Source: Flagellimonas oceani (GTDB lineage Bacteria; Bacteroidota; Bacteroidia; Flavobacteriales; Flavobacteriaceae). From it: a DNA stretch of 64,000 nucleotides. Under the pieces are notes generated by a model. It was not told where the DNA came from and did not search any database. It saw nothing but the letters and a program-made list of their open reading frames with translations. Within the stretch, counting starts at the first letter, position 1; every line of letters begins with the position of its first letter. The position numbers and the translations under genes were made by a program. This document shows positions 62,536 to 64,000 of this stretch, piece by piece. The DNA is taken from positions 4,298,001-4,362,000 of the forward strand of contig NZ_CP049616.1 of NCBI RefSeq assembly GCF_011068285.1, written 5' to 3'.

Positions 62536-62781
62536 ATGAAAGGTAAATTTTTCAAATTGTTGTTACCGGCCTTCGCCATCCTCATGGCGGTCGGCCTGGC
62601 CTTTGCCAACGAGAATGAGCGCGTGACACAAGAGGCTCATTATTTTCTTCCAGGACAGGGTTGGCAGACTGTCATGATTGAAGATGACTGTGGCCCAACA
62701 GGGCAATTACCCTGTGAATTCAATGGGAATCAATTGTATTCAGAACCAGATTTCGCAAGTATTCCCCTGCGCAAACCTTGA
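62536..62781 (+). CDS. DUF6520 exported peptide
   Basis: An 81-residue protein with signal peptide (about 1-25, ending AFA) and mature part with Cys52 and Cys60 in DDCGPTGQLPC, matching the DUF6520 family of Flavobacteriia. Function is unknown. Paired cysteines and export suggest a disulfide-bonded secreted peptide. It follows the MauE-like gene and is ended by a strong terminator. Confidence 0.85.
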   Translation: MKGKFFKLLLPAFAILMAVGLAFANENERVTQEAHYFLPGQGWQTVMIEDDCGPTGQLPCEFNGNQLYSEPDFASIPLRKP

Positions 62782-62804
62782 TTGGTTTTAAATGCCATTA
62801 ACCC

Positions 62805-62833
62805 AAAGGTGCCCGAATTCGGGCACCTTTTTT
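62805..62833 (+). terminator. Strong terminator after DUF6520
   Basis: Perfect arms AAAGGTGCCC and GGGCACCTTT around GAATTC, followed by six T. It ends the MauE-DUF6520 unit and is a likely right boundary of the accessory region. Confidence 0.9.
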
Positions 62834-62897
62834 GACTAACTCAAACATCTCCCATGCAGAAGTATTAGTATACTTTGCTAAGGGAAAACTCTTCTGC

Positions 62898-64000
62898 TCA
62901 AGGTAGGATAGTGTTGATTTTTTGAAGGCATAAAAGCCAATGTCCATTCACTTCTGTTCTCCGTCCCTTGTTCACATTCTTTTCCAATTTGGTCTTTAGT
63001 TCCAACAACCGCTCCGCCAATAGTCCTTTTGCATAATCGGTATAGTCGGTCAGCTGAGCATCGGAATTATAGACCGAAATTTCAATGTCCAGGATGGCCC
63101 CCAATCTTTCGATATAGGCCTTTTGGAGTTCCTGTATTCGTGGAGAGATATCCTTTTCGTTGTCCAGATTTTGGAATAGACCCTCCTGTACTCTTACCAG
63201 AAACTGTTCCAATAGCTTATTGTCCATCAGTCCTTCCATATATTCCAATCGTTTGAACCTTGGAGCCAGCAATAATTCGGTCATTAACTTAATTTGGTAT
63301 TCCGAGACCTTATCAGGAAAGGTGGTATACTTCACCTTTACCATAAAATCAGGATCGGTCAACCACTTTGGTGGGTGGAATGCGTTTTGAACCAAAAAGT
63401 CAATGGCTTCTTCCTGCTTGCTCCATGCAATGGGGTCGAACATATTTCCAGGCTGGTCCAAGGCTTGATATTGCAAGTCATAGCCACCGATGACCGATGC
63501 AACATGCTTCATGTGATCGTACCATAGATTGACGGATTTGTTGTACAGACGGAACAATCTTGCGTTGCCTGTTTCATTCGAGGTGGCACTGGGTATCATG
63601 GCGATGGCGCGCTCTACATTCCGCAGGGCCATGGAGGTACTGCGCACGGGGTCGTTGGTCTCGACCACTTCATCGGTCTTAGCTGGGCCGATGTCCTCAA
63701 ATCTTGTTTCATTGAACCGGTACCACGGAAAGGAATCCTGTAAACGAATCATGGTCTCCAACAGTTGGGATTCTTCTTCCTTAGTGGTACCAGATGGGAA
63801 CTCCTGATAACCCCATCTTATGGAATAGAGATCTGTGGGACCGACCTTGGGAATCAATAAGTTCGGAGGGATGTTATCCTTGGGTTGCGGGATATTGTTG
63901 TGCCTGGTATAGTTCATGACACTTGGGGTATGTCCCATAGTGGTCAACCAGTTCGGATCGGTTACTTGATCCACACCATAACTGTACTCTCCAAAATTTC
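62898..64000 (-). CDS. Zinc-dependent metalloprotease of the DUF4953/DUF5117 type (5' end outside window)
   Basis: The frame is open to the right edge; the first seen residues read NFGEYSYGVDQVTDPNW. The block SVMNYTRHNNIPQPKDN is the conserved region after the zinc motif in these large (about 800 residues) Bacteroidota metalloproteases, and the visible 367 residues cover the C-terminal helical part, including FPWYRFNET and HMKHVASVIGGYDLQYQ. The HExxH motif lies beyond the window. It is probably resident chromosomal DNA, not part of the mobile element. Confidence 0.85.
   Translation of the reverse strand, partial: NFGEYSYGVDQVTDPNWLTTMGHTPSVMNYTRHNNIPQPKDNIPPNLLIPKVGPTDLYSIRWGYQEFPSGTTKEEESQLLETMIRLQDSFPWYRFNETRFEDIGPAKTDEVVETNDPVRSTSMALRNVERAIAMIPSATSNETGNARLFRLYNKSVNLWYDHMKHVASVIGGYDLQYQALDQPGNMFDPIAWSKQEEAIDFLVQNAFHPPKWLTDPDFMVKVKYTTFPDKVSEYQIKLMTELLLAPRFKRLEYMEGLMDNKLLEQFLVRVQEGLFQNLDNEKDISPRIQELQKAYIERLGAILDIEISVYNSDAQLTDYTDYAKGLLAERLLELKTKLEKNVNKGRRTEVNGHWLLCLQKINTILP

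Noticed and set aside
1..64000. CRISPR array, rRNA, tRNA, intact insertion sequence
   Set aside because: No regularly spaced repeats, no tRNA-like cloverleaf, no rRNA sequence and no transposase was recognised on reading; a covariance-model search was not possible.

Overview
The window is chromosomal or ICE DNA from a member of the Bacteroidota, most likely a marine-type Flavobacteriaceae. The evidence is a SusC/SusD pair, TraE-to-TraN conjugation genes of the Bacteroides type, RteC, BfmA/MobB mobilization proteins, DUF6520, and few strong Shine-Dalgarno sequences. No rRNA, tRNA, CRISPR array, intact insertion sequence or integrase was recognised.

Layout. (1) 1-13.3 kb: the N-terminal part of a nitrilase-type hydrolase; a small accessory cassette (SRAP/YedK DNA-protein crosslink protein, two small genes, DUF932); then a minus-strand peptidoglycan-sugar locus (SusC, SusD, methyltransferase, AnmK, sodium symporter, MurQ) with a divergent DeoR-type regulator. 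Together these could import and catabolise anhydro-MurNAc/MurNAc: SusCD at the outer membrane, the symporter at the inner membrane, AnmK phosphorylating, MurQ removing lactate. (2) 13.4-20.3 kb: accessory genes (pRiA4b ORF-3 family, patatin, lipoprotein, two Hsp20-like proteins) mixed with decayed reading frames. (3) 20.3-25 kb: SSB, RadC-like protein, a candidate oriT region, then the mobilization operon (BfmA-like, MobB-like relaxase, VirD4-type coupling protein). (4) 25.2-42.5 kb: AT-rich cargo, including a GIY-YIG-like protein, DUF1643, a polyproline lipoprotein, a two-component system, a restriction-type nuclease, a compact six-gene operon (DUF1508, excalibur, TerB-like, membrane coiled-coil, vWA-like lipoprotein, DUF4236), a voltage-gated potassium channel, a PD-(D/E)XK protein, a TerB-PH protein and a HEPN-like protein. 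(5) 42.6-49.4 kb: type IV secretion operon, TraE to TraN, minus strand.

(6) 49.8-55.4 kb: a type III CBASS anti-phage operon (CD-NTase, HORMA, TRIP13-like ATPase, two-TM NUDIX-like effector). It is preceded by two very small genes and a 15-bp perfect hairpin, and faces a divergent module of ECF-like sigma factor, small basic protein and ImmA/IrrE metallopeptidase. That module looks like an alternative to the known CapH/CapP control of CBASS and is one of the two most interesting signals here. (7) 55.4-58 kb: a helicase-loader-like ATPase, a winged-helix replication-type protein, an excisionase-like HTH protein, twin near-perfect palindromes and RteC.

(8) 58-62.8 kb: a fused alpha-oxoamine synthase/GNAT enzyme, 12 bp upstream of rteC and in the same direction, with a divergent STAS-like protein and PAS-AraC regulator, then a MauE-like membrane protein and a small exported DUF6520 protein. 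An enzyme of the CqsA/BioF fold co-transcribed with a transfer regulator suggests a small-molecule signal controlling ICE transfer; this is inference. (9) 62.9-64 kb: the C-terminal part of a DUF4953-type zinc metalloprotease, probably the resident chromosome.
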